Source: Cellvibrionales bacterium UBA4451 (lineage in GTDB: Bacteria > Pseudomonadota > Gammaproteobacteria > Pseudomonadales > Porticoccaceae). From it: a DNA stretch of 64,000 nucleotides. A model generated the notes under the pieces. The model was not told where the DNA came from. It made no database searches and saw only the letters and a program-made list of their open reading frames with translations. Shown piece after piece: positions 17,607 through 26,630 of this stretch; position 1 is the first letter of the stretch, and every line of letters begins with the position of its first letter. Location of the stretch: positions 124,001 through 188,000 of the forward strand of contig DGPB01000008.1 of assembly GCA_002390285.1 (NCBI GenBank), written 5' to 3'. A program made the translations under genes and the position numbers.

Positions 17607-18368
17607 CTATTTATCCAGCGGTGTGCGCGCCAGGCACCATATTTCTACATGATGAGCTCCGGCCTTCCGGAGTAATCGAGATAGTTCGGACATGGTGCTG
17701 CCAGTGGTGACCACATCATCAATTAGAGCAATATTTTTTCCTTCGATGTCGTGATTAAGCCGAAAAGCGTCCTTGAGGTTATTTAACCGCTGTTTTCGAG
17801 ACAAGCCCTGCTGAGAGGCGGTGTGCTTGTGGCGGGAGAGTAATCGGCTATCAACGGGAATCGAAAGCCGCGTACCAATATAGCGGGCTAACCAATAAGC
17901 CTGATTAAATCCGCGAACAAACTGTCGCCTCCAGTGAAGGGGGACGGGTGCTATCAGATCGGGGAGTGCTTCCTGTGCCTTTATGTTGCGTAGTAGTAAT
18001 TCAGCCAGTATCGAGCCTCGGCTGAATTGACCTCGATGTTTGAAGCTATTGATGAGCGTGTCGACGGGGAACTCATAACGGAGCGGCGCAATACAGTGGG
18101 TATAGTCTGGAGGGCTGGCCAAGCATTTGCCGCATTGAAACCCAAAGACAGAGCTAGATACGGGCAGTGTTTGCAAGGGCAAGGCGCAGCGTTGACAGGC
18201 AGAGTGGTTAAAGGGCAAGTCGGCTTCGCACTCCCGGCATAGGTCCAACGGGCGATTTGATAGTGTGCCACAGAGCAGACAGCATCCGGGAAACAGGTAA
18301 AAACTGCCACGCTGTAGGGCGACAGTCCAGTGGGGGATAAGAGCGGGGAGAGCGTTATTTTTTACCAT
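17607..18368 (-). CDS. comF: ComF family phosphoribosyltransferase-like protein
   Basis: ComFC/GntX-type protein linked to DNA uptake or nucleotide salvage. The 253-residue product has an N-terminal four-cysteine zinc knuckle (GCCLLCGTLSNRPLDLCREC) followed by a second pair (CQRCALPL, CGKC). The C-terminal type I phosphoribosyltransferase domain carries the PRPP loop NIALIDDVVTTGSTMSEL. The ATG at 18368 fits the family better than one at 18416, which would fall in the promoter region shared with bioB. It is divergent from the biotin operon. Confidence 0.88.
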   Translation of the reverse strand: MVKNNALPALIPHWTVALQRGSFYLFPGCCLLCGTLSNRPLDLCRECEADLPFNHSACQRCALPLQTLPVSSSVFGFQCGKCLASPPDYTHCIAPLRYEFPVDTLINSFKHRGQFSRGSILAELLLRNIKAQEALPDLIAPVPLHWRRQFVRGFNQAYWLARYIGTRLSIPVDSRLLSRHKHTASQQGLSRKQRLNNLKDAFRLNHDIEGKNIALIDDVVTTGSTMSELSRLLRKAGAHHVEIWCLARTPLDK

Positions 18369-18395
18369 GACCGTTAACCTAAAATCCTTTTTTGG

Positions 18396-18423
18396 TTGAC
18401 AGTGAGTTTGTCGCATCTATCAT
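18396..18423 (+). promoter_or_regulatory. Sigma70-type promoter for the biotin operon
   Basis: TTGACA at 18396-18401 and TATCAT at 18418-18423, spaced 16 bases, lie 34 bases before the bioB ATG. No convincing BirA-type operator palindrome was seen around it. Confidence 0.6.
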
Positions 18424-18456
18424 AGTGAGCCAAGTAAAGAATACGAGAGTTTTCCA

Positions 18457-19515
18457 ATGCCCGCCAGTAATGCAGTTACTATCCGTCAAGATTGGACACG
18501 AGATGAGGTCCTAGGGCTGTTTAATCAGCCATTTAATGACCTATTGTTCCAGGCTCAGGTGGTGCATCGTCAGCACTTTAATCCCAATGAAGTGCAATTG
18601 AGTACACTGCTTTCTATTAAGACCGGAGCTTGCCCAGAGGATTGTAAATACTGTCCTCAGAGCAGCCGTTACGACACGGGTTTGGAAAAAGAAAAGCTGA
18701 TGGCTGTTGAGCAGGTCATCAAAGAGGCCAAGGCCGCTAAGGCGACGGGTGCAACCCGGTTTTGTATGGGTGCTGCTTGGCGTTCTCCCAAGGACAAGGA
18801 TCTGCCCTATGTGGCCGAAATGGTTCGCGAAGTAAAATCGCTGGGTATGGAGACCTGCATGACCTTGGGTATGTTAAAAGAAGAGCAGGCTAAAATGCTG
18901 GCCGATGCTGGTCTGGACTATTACAACCACAACCTTGATACCTCACCGGAATACTATGGTGAAGTGATTACAACTCGTACTTATGAAGACCGTCTGAATA
19001 CCCTGGGTAATGTTCGGAAAGCAGGAATGAAAGTCTGTGCCGGAGGCATTGTGGGTATGGGTGAGGGCGAAAAAGATCGGGCTGGGTTGCTGATGCAGTT
19101 AGCGAATCTCCCGCAGCAACCAGAATCTGTACCTATTAATATGCTGGTCAAGGTGGCGGGTACGCCGCTGGACCAACAAGAAGATCTGGACCCCTTTGAG
19201 TTTATCCGCACCATTGCAGTGGCACGTATCATGATGCCCAAATCCCATGTTCGGTTGTCAGCTGGTCGGGAGGAGATGAATGATCAGATGCAGGCCATGG
19301 CTTTTATGGCCGGGGCCAATTCCATTTTCTACTGTGAAAAACTGTTAACAACCCCCAACCCAAAAGCCAATAAAGATAAGGAGCTGTTAGAGCGGTTGGG
19401 GATTAAACCTGAGTCGTATCAAGTTGAGCGGGATAGCCAGGAGGAAGAGGCTGTACTGCATCAGGCGATGGCTGAGGCTGAGACCGACCACTTATTTTAT
19501 AACGCAGCCAAGTAG
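18457..19515 (+). CDS. bioB: Biotin synthase
   Basis: Radical-SAM enzyme that inserts sulfur into dethiobiotin, the last biotin step. The 352-residue protein has the SAM-cluster motif CPEDCKYCPQS (C-x3-C-x2-C), GAAWRSPKDKD, YNHNLDTSPEYY and NMLVKVAGTPL, and the C-terminal LSAGREEMNDQMQ with the conserved Arg that binds the auxiliary 2Fe-2S cluster. It is the first gene of bioB-bioF-bioHC-bioD. Confidence 0.97.
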   Translation: MPASNAVTIRQDWTRDEVLGLFNQPFNDLLFQAQVVHRQHFNPNEVQLSTLLSIKTGACPEDCKYCPQSSRYDTGLEKEKLMAVEQVIKEAKAAKATGATRFCMGAAWRSPKDKDLPYVAEMVREVKSLGMETCMTLGMLKEEQAKMLADAGLDYYNHNLDTSPEYYGEVITTRTYEDRLNTLGNVRKAGMKVCAGGIVGMGEGEKDRAGLLMQLANLPQQPESVPINMLVKVAGTPLDQQEDLDPFEFIRTIAVARIMMPKSHVRLSAGREEMNDQMQAMAFMAGANSIFYCEKLLTTPNPKANKDKELLERLGIKPESYQVERDSQEEEAVLHQAMAEAETDHLFYNAAK

Positions 19516-19556
19516 GGCGGTCGTCAGTTTTTATGTCTCCTTCAAGGTCATCCTCA

Positions 19557-20744
19557 ATGTCATCGTTGATGGATTTAGCGCTTCAAGCCAAGCTAGATCA
19601 GCGCAAGGCAGATAACCTTTATCGGCAGCGCCACATTTTGGAATCGGCTCAGGATGTTCAGGTACAAGTGGACGGAAAAACCTGCGTGGCCTTTTGTAGT
19701 AATGACTATCTTGGGCTTGCTAATCATCCCGCTGTGATCGATAGCCTGCGTCGTGGGGCAGAAACCTATGGCGTGGGTAGTGGTGCTTCCCATCTTATCT
19801 ATGGCCATTCTCACGAGCATCATGCTCTTGAGGAGGAGCTGGCTGCGTTCACTGGCCGGCCAAGAGCGCTACTTTTTTCCACGGGCTATATGGCCAACCT
19901 AGGAACAATCCGAGCCTTGGCTGACAAGGGCGATCATATTTTTGAGGATCGTCTCAATCATGCATCCTTGCTCGATGGCGGTTTAGCCAGTGGTGCCCGG
20001 TGTCATCGTTACCACCATGCCGATATCGACGATCTGGAGCGACGGATGAAAAAAGTGGCTAGCGGACGAAAGTTGGTGGTCACCGACGGTGTCTTCAGCA
20101 TGGATGGTGATCTGGCCCCACTCCCGGCACTAGTGGAGACCTGTCAACAACACAATGGTTGGTTGATGGTCGATGATGCCCATGGTTTTGGGGCGTTGGG
20201 AAATAGTGGTGGAGGTGTTACCGAACATTTTGGTTTGGACGCCAATGAGCTGCCAATCTTGGTGGGCACGTTAGGAAAGGGATTTGGAACATTCGGAGCA
20301 TTTGTTGCGGGTTCTGATGCTTTGATTGAAACCTTGATTCAATATGCCCGTACTTATATCTATACCACGGCGCTGCCGCCGGCGGTTGCCTCAGCCACTC
20401 GTATTAGCTTGAAAATTCTACAGCGTGAAACGTGGAGAAGAGAGCAATTAAAAAGCTTAATTGAGCGCTTTAGGTCGGGGATCGAAGCGTTAGGCTTGGA
20501 GTTAATGGATTCCATGACGCCGATTCAACCAGTATTGCTCCACGATGATGAGCTAACTCACAAAGTGGGTGAACAACTACGTGCCAAGGGGTTTTTGGTG
20601 GGAGCCATTAGGCCACCTACTGTGCCTGTGGGAAGTGCGCGTTTGCGCGTTACGCTTTGTGCTGAGCATACCGAGGAACAGGTAGATAGACTGCTCGATG
20701 CTTTGGATAAAACCCTGATTGATCTCCGGAGCAAAAGCGGATGA
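19557..20744 (+). CDS. bioF: 8-amino-7-oxononanoate synthase
   Basis: PLP enzyme that condenses pimeloyl-ACP (or -CoA) with alanine. From the ATG at 19557 it has 395 residues; an ATG at 19533 in the same frame adds eight Ser-rich residues. Motifs: FCSNDYLGLANHPAV, the hinge GSGASHLIYGHSHEH, DDAHGFGALG and the PLP-lysine segment GTLGKGFGTFGAF. Its last codons overlap the bioHC start (ATGA), giving translational coupling. Confidence 0.95.
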   Translation: MSSLMDLALQAKLDQRKADNLYRQRHILESAQDVQVQVDGKTCVAFCSNDYLGLANHPAVIDSLRRGAETYGVGSGASHLIYGHSHEHHALEEELAAFTGRPRALLFSTGYMANLGTIRALADKGDHIFEDRLNHASLLDGGLASGARCHRYHHADIDDLERRMKKVASGRKLVVTDGVFSMDGDLAPLPALVETCQQHNGWLMVDDAHGFGALGNSGGGVTEHFGLDANELPILVGTLGKGFGTFGAFVAGSDALIETLIQYARTYIYTTALPPAVASATRISLKILQRETWRREQLKSLIERFRSGIEALGLELMDSMTPIQPVLLHDDELTHKVGEQLRAKGFLVGAIRPPTVPVGSARLRVTLCAEHTEEQVDRLLDALDKTLIDLRSKSG

Positions 20745-22378
20745 CGGCTTCGGTAGCCCATAAAATATTACCAACTCAGTTGACGGTTTATGATTACCCT
20801 TGTTGTGGTCATCCGATCCAACCTGAGCCGTTGGTTCTTCTACATGGCTGGGGTAGCGACAGCCGTATTTGGCAAACAGTACGTCCCGAATTAACGCGGC
20901 ACTTACATGTGCTCGAGATAGATTTACCCGGGTTTGGCCAAAGCCTAGCCCTAGAGCAGGACGGTCTAGACGACTACCTAGAAGCTATTAATGCAGTATT
21001 GCCGCCACGCTGCACACTGTTGGGCTGGTCCCTAGGTGGCATGCTGGCCACGAGACTCGTTAGTCGTTACCCCGAACGTTTCAATAGTCTTATCACGATT
21101 GCCAGTAACGGCTGTTTTGTACAGCAGACTGATTGGCTCTGTGCGATGCCAGCCCAGACTTTCTCTGAGTTTTTCACGCTATTTCAGCAGCAACCAACCC
21201 TTTGTTTGAAGCGTTTCCATGGTTTGCAATGCCGTGGTGACAAATTTGAGCGGCAGCTACTTAAAACCTTAAGAGAAACATTTGATAGCTTCTCTGATGC
21301 CGCTGGGAATAACAGCTGGCAGAGAGGGTTGGCGTTACTCTCTGAAATGGATAACCGGGAACATTTGCAATCGCTTAAGGTTCGAGGACTGCATATCTAC
21401 GGTGATGCGGATCGGCTAGTGCCTGTTTCCGTAGCCAGAGAAGTTGAGTCATTGAGCCGGGGTCAGCAGGTAGAAGTTCTGGAAAATACTGCACACGTGC
21501 CTCAGTTGAGTTGCCCTGAGCAGCTGGTTTCAAGAATCTGTCACTTTTTGCAAGAGGGTCGTTATCACCTGGATAAACAGCGGGTGGCAGATTCTTTCAG
21601 TCGTGCTGCCAGTAGTTATGATTCGGTAGCCCGCCTGCAACGAAAAGTGGGGCAGACGTTACTGGATTTTATGCCAGCTCAGCTCATGTCAGATCAGTTC
21701 AAGCTAGGCCAGCGCAAACCAACTCAGGTGGTCGATCTGGGGTGTGGTACGGGGTATTTCACAGAGCTATTAGCCAATAAATACCCCTCTGCCGAATTGG
21801 CCGGTATTGATCTTGCCCAAGGGATGCTGGATTTTGCGCGTACTGAGCACACAGTAGCTGCAGCCTGGTTACGTGGCGACGCAGAAAACCTGCCTTTGGC
21901 GGACAACTCTGTGGACCTGATATTTTCTAACTTGGCATTTCAGTGGTGTGAACAACTGCCGGTGTTAGCCTCTGAAATTGCACGAGTATTAAAACCCGGG
22001 GGCGTTCTGGCATTTACCTCCCTAGGGCATAAAACACTCTTTGAGCTACGCGATTGCTGGGCTGAAGTGGATGACTACGTACATGTAAACCATTTCTTAA
22101 ACACGGTTGACTGGCGAGACGTGTTTATTGAGGTCGGAATGGACTTTCAGCATTTTGAAGCGAGCTCTTGTGTCTTCGCTTATCGGGACCTTCGACATCT
22201 GACGGGTGAGCTCAAGGGGCTAGGAGCCCATAACGTTAATATGGGACAGAATCGAGGATTGACTGGGCGTGAACATATTAGGAAATTAGTTAGTGCTTAT
22301 GAGCAATTTCGCAATCCACAGGGAGAGTTACCCGCTACCTGGGAAGTGATTTACGGAGTGGCTCGTTGTCATGTCTAG
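20741..22378 (+). CDS. bioHC: Biotin biosynthesis bifunctional protein BioHC (esterase + methyltransferase fusion)
   Basis: One polypeptide of 545 residues carries both ends of the pimelate-methylester route. Residues about 1-265 are an alpha/beta hydrolase like BioH, the pimeloyl-ACP methyl-ester esterase, with nucleophile Ser97 in LLGWSLGGML, HGWGSDSRIW near the N-terminus and a catalytic His in ENTAHVPQLS. Residues about 275-545 are a SAM methyltransferase like BioC, which methylates malonyl-ACP, with motif I VVDLGCGTGYFTELL and post-motifs FSNLAFQWCEQLP and LKPGGVLAFTSLG. I recall the same H-then-C order in Saccharophagus, Teredinibacter and Cellvibrio. It overlaps bioF at the start and bioD at the end. 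Confidence 0.93.
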   Translation: MTASVAHKILPTQLTVYDYPCCGHPIQPEPLVLLHGWGSDSRIWQTVRPELTRHLHVLEIDLPGFGQSLALEQDGLDDYLEAINAVLPPRCTLLGWSLGGMLATRLVSRYPERFNSLITIASNGCFVQQTDWLCAMPAQTFSEFFTLFQQQPTLCLKRFHGLQCRGDKFERQLLKTLRETFDSFSDAAGNNSWQRGLALLSEMDNREHLQSLKVRGLHIYGDADRLVPVSVAREVESLSRGQQVEVLENTAHVPQLSCPEQLVSRICHFLQEGRYHLDKQRVADSFSRAASSYDSVARLQRKVGQTLLDFMPAQLMSDQFKLGQRKPTQVVDLGCGTGYFTELLANKYPSAELAGIDLAQGMLDFARTEHTVAAAWLRGDAENLPLADNSVDLIFSNLAFQWCEQLPVLASEIARVLKPGGVLAFTSLGHKTLFELRDCWAEVDDYVHVNHFLNTVDWRDVFIEVGMDFQHFEASSCVFAYRDLRHLTGELKGLGAHNVNMGQNRGLTGREHIRKLVSAYEQFRNPQGELPATWEVIYGVARCHV

Positions 22379-23051
22379 CGCCTATTTTGTTACTGGTACC
22401 GGCACGGGTGTAGGAAAAACACTGGTGACTGCTGGTCTATTGGCCGCCGCACGACAACGGGGAATGAGCACGGCCGGTCTTAAACCCGTGGCAGCCGGTT
22501 GCGAGTTAACCGATGAAGGATTGCGTAATGAGGATGCATTGGCACTACAGGCACAGACTACCTTACCCATCAGCTATGAACAGATTAATCCGGTGGCACT
22601 GGAGCCAGCTATAGCACCACACATAGCGGCTGCTGAAGCGGGACGTCGTTTGAGTGCAGATCGGTTGGCTGGGGTTTGTCGGGGGGTTATGATGCAACGC
22701 CCGGACCTAACCCTGATCGAAGGAGCAGGGGGTTGGCGGGTACCACTGAATGACCGGGAAACCATTGCTGAGCTAGCGAAAATAATGCAGTTGCCCGTGA
22801 TACTGGTGGTGGGTCTGGATCTTGGTTGTATTAATTCAGCATTATTGACTGCCGAGGCTATTCAACGGGATGGTTTGGTACTTGCGGGCTGGGTCGCCAA
22901 TCAGGCGGTACCGACAATGGACAGGTATCAGGAAAACCTAGACACCTTGCAACGCTGGGTTCCCTGCCCCATGATTGGCAGCGTTCCGTATCAGCCGGGG
23001 ATAGAGGCTGAGCAAGTGGTAGAACACCTGAGACTGGATGCTCTTCTGTAA
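22371..23051 (+). CDS. bioD: ATP-dependent dethiobiotin synthetase
   Basis: Closes the ureido ring of 7,8-diaminopelargonate with CO2 and ATP. The 226-residue protein has the P-loop GTGTGVGKTLVTAGLL, KPVAAGCE with the substrate Lys, and EGAGGWRVPLND. Its ATG lies 8 bases inside bioHC. No bioA is present in the window, so the aminotransferase step must be encoded elsewhere. Confidence 0.95.
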   Translation: MSSAYFVTGTGTGVGKTLVTAGLLAAARQRGMSTAGLKPVAAGCELTDEGLRNEDALALQAQTTLPISYEQINPVALEPAIAPHIAAAEAGRRLSADRLAGVCRGVMMQRPDLTLIEGAGGWRVPLNDRETIAELAKIMQLPVILVVGLDLGCINSALLTAEAIQRDGLVLAGWVANQAVPTMDRYQENLDTLQRWVPCPMIGSVPYQPGIEAEQVVEHLRLDALL

Positions 23052-23101
23052 AGTAGCGAAAGCAATGCAAGCAACGAGAGATTAATAGGATAGCGATTGC
23101 T

Positions 23102-23290
23102 ATGGGTATGAGAAACGAAGACGAGTACAGCGAAGAAGATCTGGCTCGAATTAACGAGGCGCTTAATTCCGGCGTTCATTCTGTGGAGCGAAAACCTTTT
23201 CGGTTTAGCTTGTTGTTCTTGTGGTGGATTGTGGTAGCTGCCTTGGGTACCGCGAGCTGGTATTTAGCTAAGTTGTCAGGGGTTGTTTAG
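23102..23290 (+). CDS. DUF3094 family small membrane protein, 62 aa
   Basis: Single-pass membrane protein with an acidic cytoplasmic N-terminus (EDEYSEEDLARINEALNSGV), the signature HSVERKPFRF and one helix (about 37-58, LLFLWWIVVAALGTASWYL). The pattern matches DUF3094 of Pseudomonas relatives, from memory. Its function is unknown. It lies 50 bases after bioD and before a strong terminator, so it may share the biotin transcript. Confidence 0.75.
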   Translation: MGMRNEDEYSEEDLARINEALNSGVHSVERKPFRFSLLFLWWIVVAALGTASWYLAKLSGVV

Positions 23291-23316
23291 CCTCTGATGG
23301 ATTGCGGACACTATCT

Positions 23317-23350
23317 ATAACAGCCCAGCATATGCTGGGCTGTTATTTTA
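23317..23350. terminator. Bidirectional palindromic terminator between DUF3094 gene and oxidoreductase gene
   Basis: A perfect 30-base palindrome (23317-23346; arms ATAACAGCCCAGCAT) is followed by TTTTA on the plus strand. It separates two convergent genes and can serve both. Confidence 0.85.
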
Positions 23351-23391
23351 GGTATAGGAAATAATCAAAACTGAAGATCAGAAAAATTTAT

Positions 23392-24408
23392 TCAGACGTC
23401 CTTTACCCTGACCATCAACTTGCCGGTATTTTCACCGGTATAGAGTTTCTTAACGGATTGCAGAGCGGTCTCCAAACCGTCGGATACATCAAGACGAGCT
23501 TTTAATTTACCCTCAGCCATCCATTTTACGAGTGCTTCCGTTGCTTCTGGATAGCGATCCATATAGTCGAGAATGATAAAGCCTTGGATTTTCAATCGAT
23601 GCATCAATATCAGGTCATAGTTATAAGGGCCAGGCACGGGTTCTGTTGTATTGTATTGAGAGATCAGTCCACAGGTGGGGATTCGGCCAAAGAGGTTCAT
23701 GAGCTTCAGGCAGGCATCGAGAATTTTACCGCCCACATTATCGAAGTAAACATCGATACCATTAGGGCATGCGCGGGCTAGTGCTTCTGGTACGTTCTCA
23801 GTTTTGTAGTTAATAGCCTCGTCAAAACCTAAATCTTCCTTGATCCATTGGCATTTTTCATCACTACCCGCCAAGCCAACCACATGGCAGCCCTTAATTT
23901 TGGCAATCTGACCTACCAGCGAGCCCACCGCGCCTGCCGCTGCGGAGACCACAACGGTTTCTCCGGGTTTTGGCTCGCCAATGTCGAGTAGGCAAAAGTA
24001 GGCGGAAGGGCCTACCAAGGCTAGGGTGCCAAAGGCATCGATGACGGGTACATCACCCGTGTCTCCCAGAAGGCCAACAGTTTCGGGTGTGCCTATTTGG
24101 TAATCAGCCCAGGTACCAATGCCACTGACAATATCGCCTTCTTTAAAGGCTGGAGAGTGACTTTTAATCACTGTGCCACAGACGACACCTCGCATGGGAG
24201 CATTGAGCTCTACCGGAGGCATGTACTGTTCAATATCACTCATCCAAATGCGATTAGTGGGATCCAGAGACAGGTAGTTCAGTTGAAATACACATTCGCC
24301 CTCTGCGGGTTCCGGAATAGCTTCATTTTCAAGGCTGAGGACATCGTCCGTGATGTCACCTATAGGGCGATTACGTAGTCGCCACACTCGGTTGGTTTTG
24401 GGCATCAA
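23392..24408 (-). CDS. NADP-dependent MDR-family oxidoreductase (CurA/YncB-like)
   Basis: Zinc-free medium-chain reductase of the leukotriene B4 12-hydroxydehydrogenase / curcumin reductase type, which reduces the double bond of enones with NADPH. The 338-residue protein shows LSLDPTNRIWMSD and YMPPVELNAPMRG, then the Rossmann region VVSAAAGAVGSLVGQIAKI and FDNVGGKILDACL. Length and motifs match E. coli CurA closely. It lies downstream of the DUF3237 gene on the same strand, but a hairpin is present in the gap. Confidence 0.9.
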   Translation of the reverse strand: MMPKTNRVWRLRNRPIGDITDDVLSLENEAIPEPAEGECVFQLNYLSLDPTNRIWMSDIEQYMPPVELNAPMRGVVCGTVIKSHSPAFKEGDIVSGIGTWADYQIGTPETVGLLGDTGDVPVIDAFGTLALVGPSAYFCLLDIGEPKPGETVVVSAAAGAVGSLVGQIAKIKGCHVVGLAGSDEKCQWIKEDLGFDEAINYKTENVPEALARACPNGIDVYFDNVGGKILDACLKLMNLFGRIPTCGLISQYNTTEPVPGPYNYDLILMHRLKIQGFIILDYMDRYPEATEALVKWMAEGKLKARLDVSDGLETALQSVKKLYTGENTGKLMVRVKDV

Positions 24409-24474
24409 TATTTCCTCATTTAAGTAGTACTAATAGAGTGACATTTATTTGTAATGGTAAAAAACTAAACAGGC

Positions 24475-24512
24475 TGGTAGGCAGCCTTAAGCCATTACAG
24501 TTTAGCCTACCA
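24475..24512 (-). terminator. Possible terminator after the DUF3237 gene
   Basis: Perfect 8-base arms TGGTAGGC and GCCTACCA enclose a 22-base loop. On the minus strand a T-rich stretch (GTTTAGTTTTTTA) follows. The long loop makes it weaker than the other terminators here. Confidence 0.4.
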
Positions 24513-24525
24513 TTTACCGGGTACG

Positions 24526-25017
24526 TTATCGAACAATAAACACGTCATACTTCACATAACCCTCTTCTCCAAATTGAATTTCAACCATCTTGTTGACAGT
24601 CTGAACTTCATTGAGCCAGGCATATTTTTTAGATGATGTTTGAAATGTCGGTGCCGCAACGAAATAGGGAATATCTTTATCGGTGAGTAGTTCCCCATTG
24701 GTTAGACGCTCAGCGCTTTCTTCCGAGTTTTTGATAATGCCGTTGTAGGAAATATAGATATGGGCGCCATCATCGGTTTGGATCAAGCCCCTCACATCCA
24801 GACGAAATACGCCCGACGGCATAATACGCAGCCAGTCAGCACCCGGAGCAATAAACTTTCCGCTGATATTTGGACCCTGAACCCAGCCGCCAGGCCGAAC
24901 ATTAGCAATCATCATTCCGTCATCAATGGCCACAGGTGGATCAAGTGGTGCCAAATAGGTCATCATATATTCTGTTGTTACTTGAGTGCTGGGTACAGAC
25001 GGGCAATTATTTTCCAT
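24526..25017 (-). CDS. DUF3237 domain-containing protein
   Basis: A 163-residue protein with no signal peptide. Features typical of DUF3237 are GGWVQGPNISGKFIAPGADW, MPSGVFRLDVRGLIQTDDGA and the C-terminal YAWLNEVQTVNKM. These proteins are often near lipid or aromatic catabolism genes and form a small beta barrel, but I know of no established reaction. The 20-base repeats immediately upstream suggest regulated expression. Confidence 0.8.
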   Translation of the reverse strand: MENNCPSVPSTQVTTEYMMTYLAPLDPPVAIDDGMMIANVRPGGWVQGPNISGKFIAPGADWLRIMPSGVFRLDVRGLIQTDDGAHIYISYNGIIKNSEESAERLTNGELLTDKDIPYFVAAPTFQTSSKKYAWLNEVQTVNKMVEIQFGEEGYVKYDVFIVR

Positions 25018-25050
25018 GGTGTGCTCCTGAGTGAATTTTTATTAGAGAAG

Positions 25051-25186
25051 TCTGTCCGTAGAAAAATAAGTCCGTCCGTAGAAAAGTAAGTTCGGATAGT
25101 AAGCCTGTCTGGCCAGATACAGGAAAGTACTTTTTTAATCAATTAGTTCCATTTGGAATTTTAGTGAAACTCTGTCGGTAGAAAAT
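25051..25186. repeat. Short direct repeats in the promoter region of the DUF3237 gene
   Basis: Two adjacent 20-base copies, TCTGTCCGTAGAAAAATAAG (25051-25070) and TCCGTCCGTAGAAAAGTAAG (25071-25090), differ at two positions. A third partial copy TCTGTCGGTAGAAAA starts at 25171. They lie 34-169 bases upstream of the DUF3237 start and may be operator sites for an unidentified regulator. Confidence 0.7.
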
Positions 25187-25205
25187 TGTACGACAGAAAA
25201 AATTA

Positions 25206-26615
25206 TTAACGAATAAGTTTGATCCATTCGCCGGATTTTGGTTCACCTGCGGGATAATAATTATTGATGATCCGTAATTCATCTTCACCGTATTTACCTA
25301 GCTTAAGGTGGCGGGCAAGCCGGGCGAAGCTGGTATTTTCTGTGGCTTTAACGTAATGAATTGTTTTGGGTTTGCGCTCTATTAAGCCGCGCTTTGAAAT
25401 GGGGCGGAAGCTTTTGATTATTTGGTGAAAATCACTGTTAGCATCATCTTCATCGGCCTCTGGGTCAATTTGGCCACGAAACACGTAAGCTCGACGGCCA
25501 TAATAGATGACGGCTAGGCGTTGGTCAGGTAAACCATTTTCACCAGGTACAAACCCAGTATGTCCCTTGAGCCTAAACTGTAGCAGGGCCTCAGATTTTT
25601 TAATGAGCGGTATATTTAATTGTTTTTTTATAAAGTTTTCAGGCGTTGCCAGAGAACGCTTCATAATAGTGATATCGATACGAGCGTTGTCCTGCGTATT
25701 TTTTGCTTGGATCAACTGTGCCTGCTCACTGAAACGCCATTCCTCTGGAAAGTACACTTGAAAGGCCAGTGTTTTATTTTGATAAACATTATCCGGTAAT
25801 GAACTTGTTTCATAATTTTTCCCCCAGACCATGCCTTCTGTTGCAACTCTGAATGGAGTGATGTTTTGCTCGGCATTGTTGTTTTTTGGGAGACTTCCAG
25901 ATTTACTTACCACCTCACGGAGGCGCTTATCATTGCGTGGGTGGGTGGAGAATAGGCCGTGGTAGGTTTGTGTTTTTTTGCCGGACTCCTGTGCACGCTG
26001 TTTCTCAAAACGTTCATGATCTTTGAGTAGTGAGATAACGTCGATCATAGCCTGTGGATCGTAACCGGATTGGAAGAGATACTTGCTACCCAGTTCATCG
26101 GCTTCTAGCTCCATTTCCCGACCGTAACCACTGACCATGGACGTCCCCCATAGCGCGCTTGCCTCGCCAACATCGGCACTACGGGTTAGAACGGCTAAGA
26201 GCCCGGAGACCACACTGGAGCCTATCTGGGCTCTTTCTCCTCGGGCATGGTGGTTCGCTGTAACGTGGCCAACTTCGTGGGCAAGTACGGCAACCAGCTG
26301 TGCTTCTGAGTTAAGGTAGGTGATTAGTCCCCGATTGATGTAGATATAACCGTCAGGTAGAGCGAAAGCGTTAATATCAGGCTGGTCGATCACGGTAAAG
26401 GTAAATGTTTCATCGGGGTCGTCTAGGTGTCGTACGATGCGTTGCCCCACCTGATTTACGTAGTCGGCTAGCTTGCCTTTTAGCAGTGGCATGTTGGCAA
26501 CAATTTCCTCATGCATTTCTTTACCGGTCTCGGGTGCGTCTTTAGCAGCAAGTACCGGTAGCCCAGCGAAGCCGAGGATAAGTAATAGAGTGAAAAATAG
26601 ATTGCGATATATCAT
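25206..26615 (-). CDS. M48-family periplasmic zinc metalloprotease with LysM-like tail
   Basis: Exported Ste24/BepA-like protease. Of 469 residues, about 1-24 form a signal peptide. The zinc motif is HEVGH at 113-117 with third-ligand region MELEADELGSKYL (about 175-187), and FSTHPRNDKRL follows. BepA carries TPRs after the protease domain; here the second half (about 265-410) is a distinct beta-rich region, and the last 50 residues (FARLARHLKLGKYGEDELRI, then NNYYP) look LysM-like. It is the last gene of the long minus-strand run, 15 bases after a lipoprotein gene. A quality-control or processing role in the envelope is inferred. Confidence 0.85.
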   Translation of the reverse strand: MIYRNLFFTLLLILGFAGLPVLAAKDAPETGKEMHEEIVANMPLLKGKLADYVNQVGQRIVRHLDDPDETFTFTVIDQPDINAFALPDGYIYINRGLITYLNSEAQLVAVLAHEVGHVTANHHARGERAQIGSSVVSGLLAVLTRSADVGEASALWGTSMVSGYGREMELEADELGSKYLFQSGYDPQAMIDVISLLKDHERFEKQRAQESGKKTQTYHGLFSTHPRNDKRLREVVSKSGSLPKNNNAEQNITPFRVATEGMVWGKNYETSSLPDNVYQNKTLAFQVYFPEEWRFSEQAQLIQAKNTQDNARIDITIMKRSLATPENFIKKQLNIPLIKKSEALLQFRLKGHTGFVPGENGLPDQRLAVIYYGRRAYVFRGQIDPEADEDDANSDFHQIIKSFRPISKRGLIERKPKTIHYVKATENTSFARLARHLKLGKYGEDELRIINNYYPAGEPKSGEWIKLIR

Positions 26616-26630
26616 ATTGGATCCAGGTAG

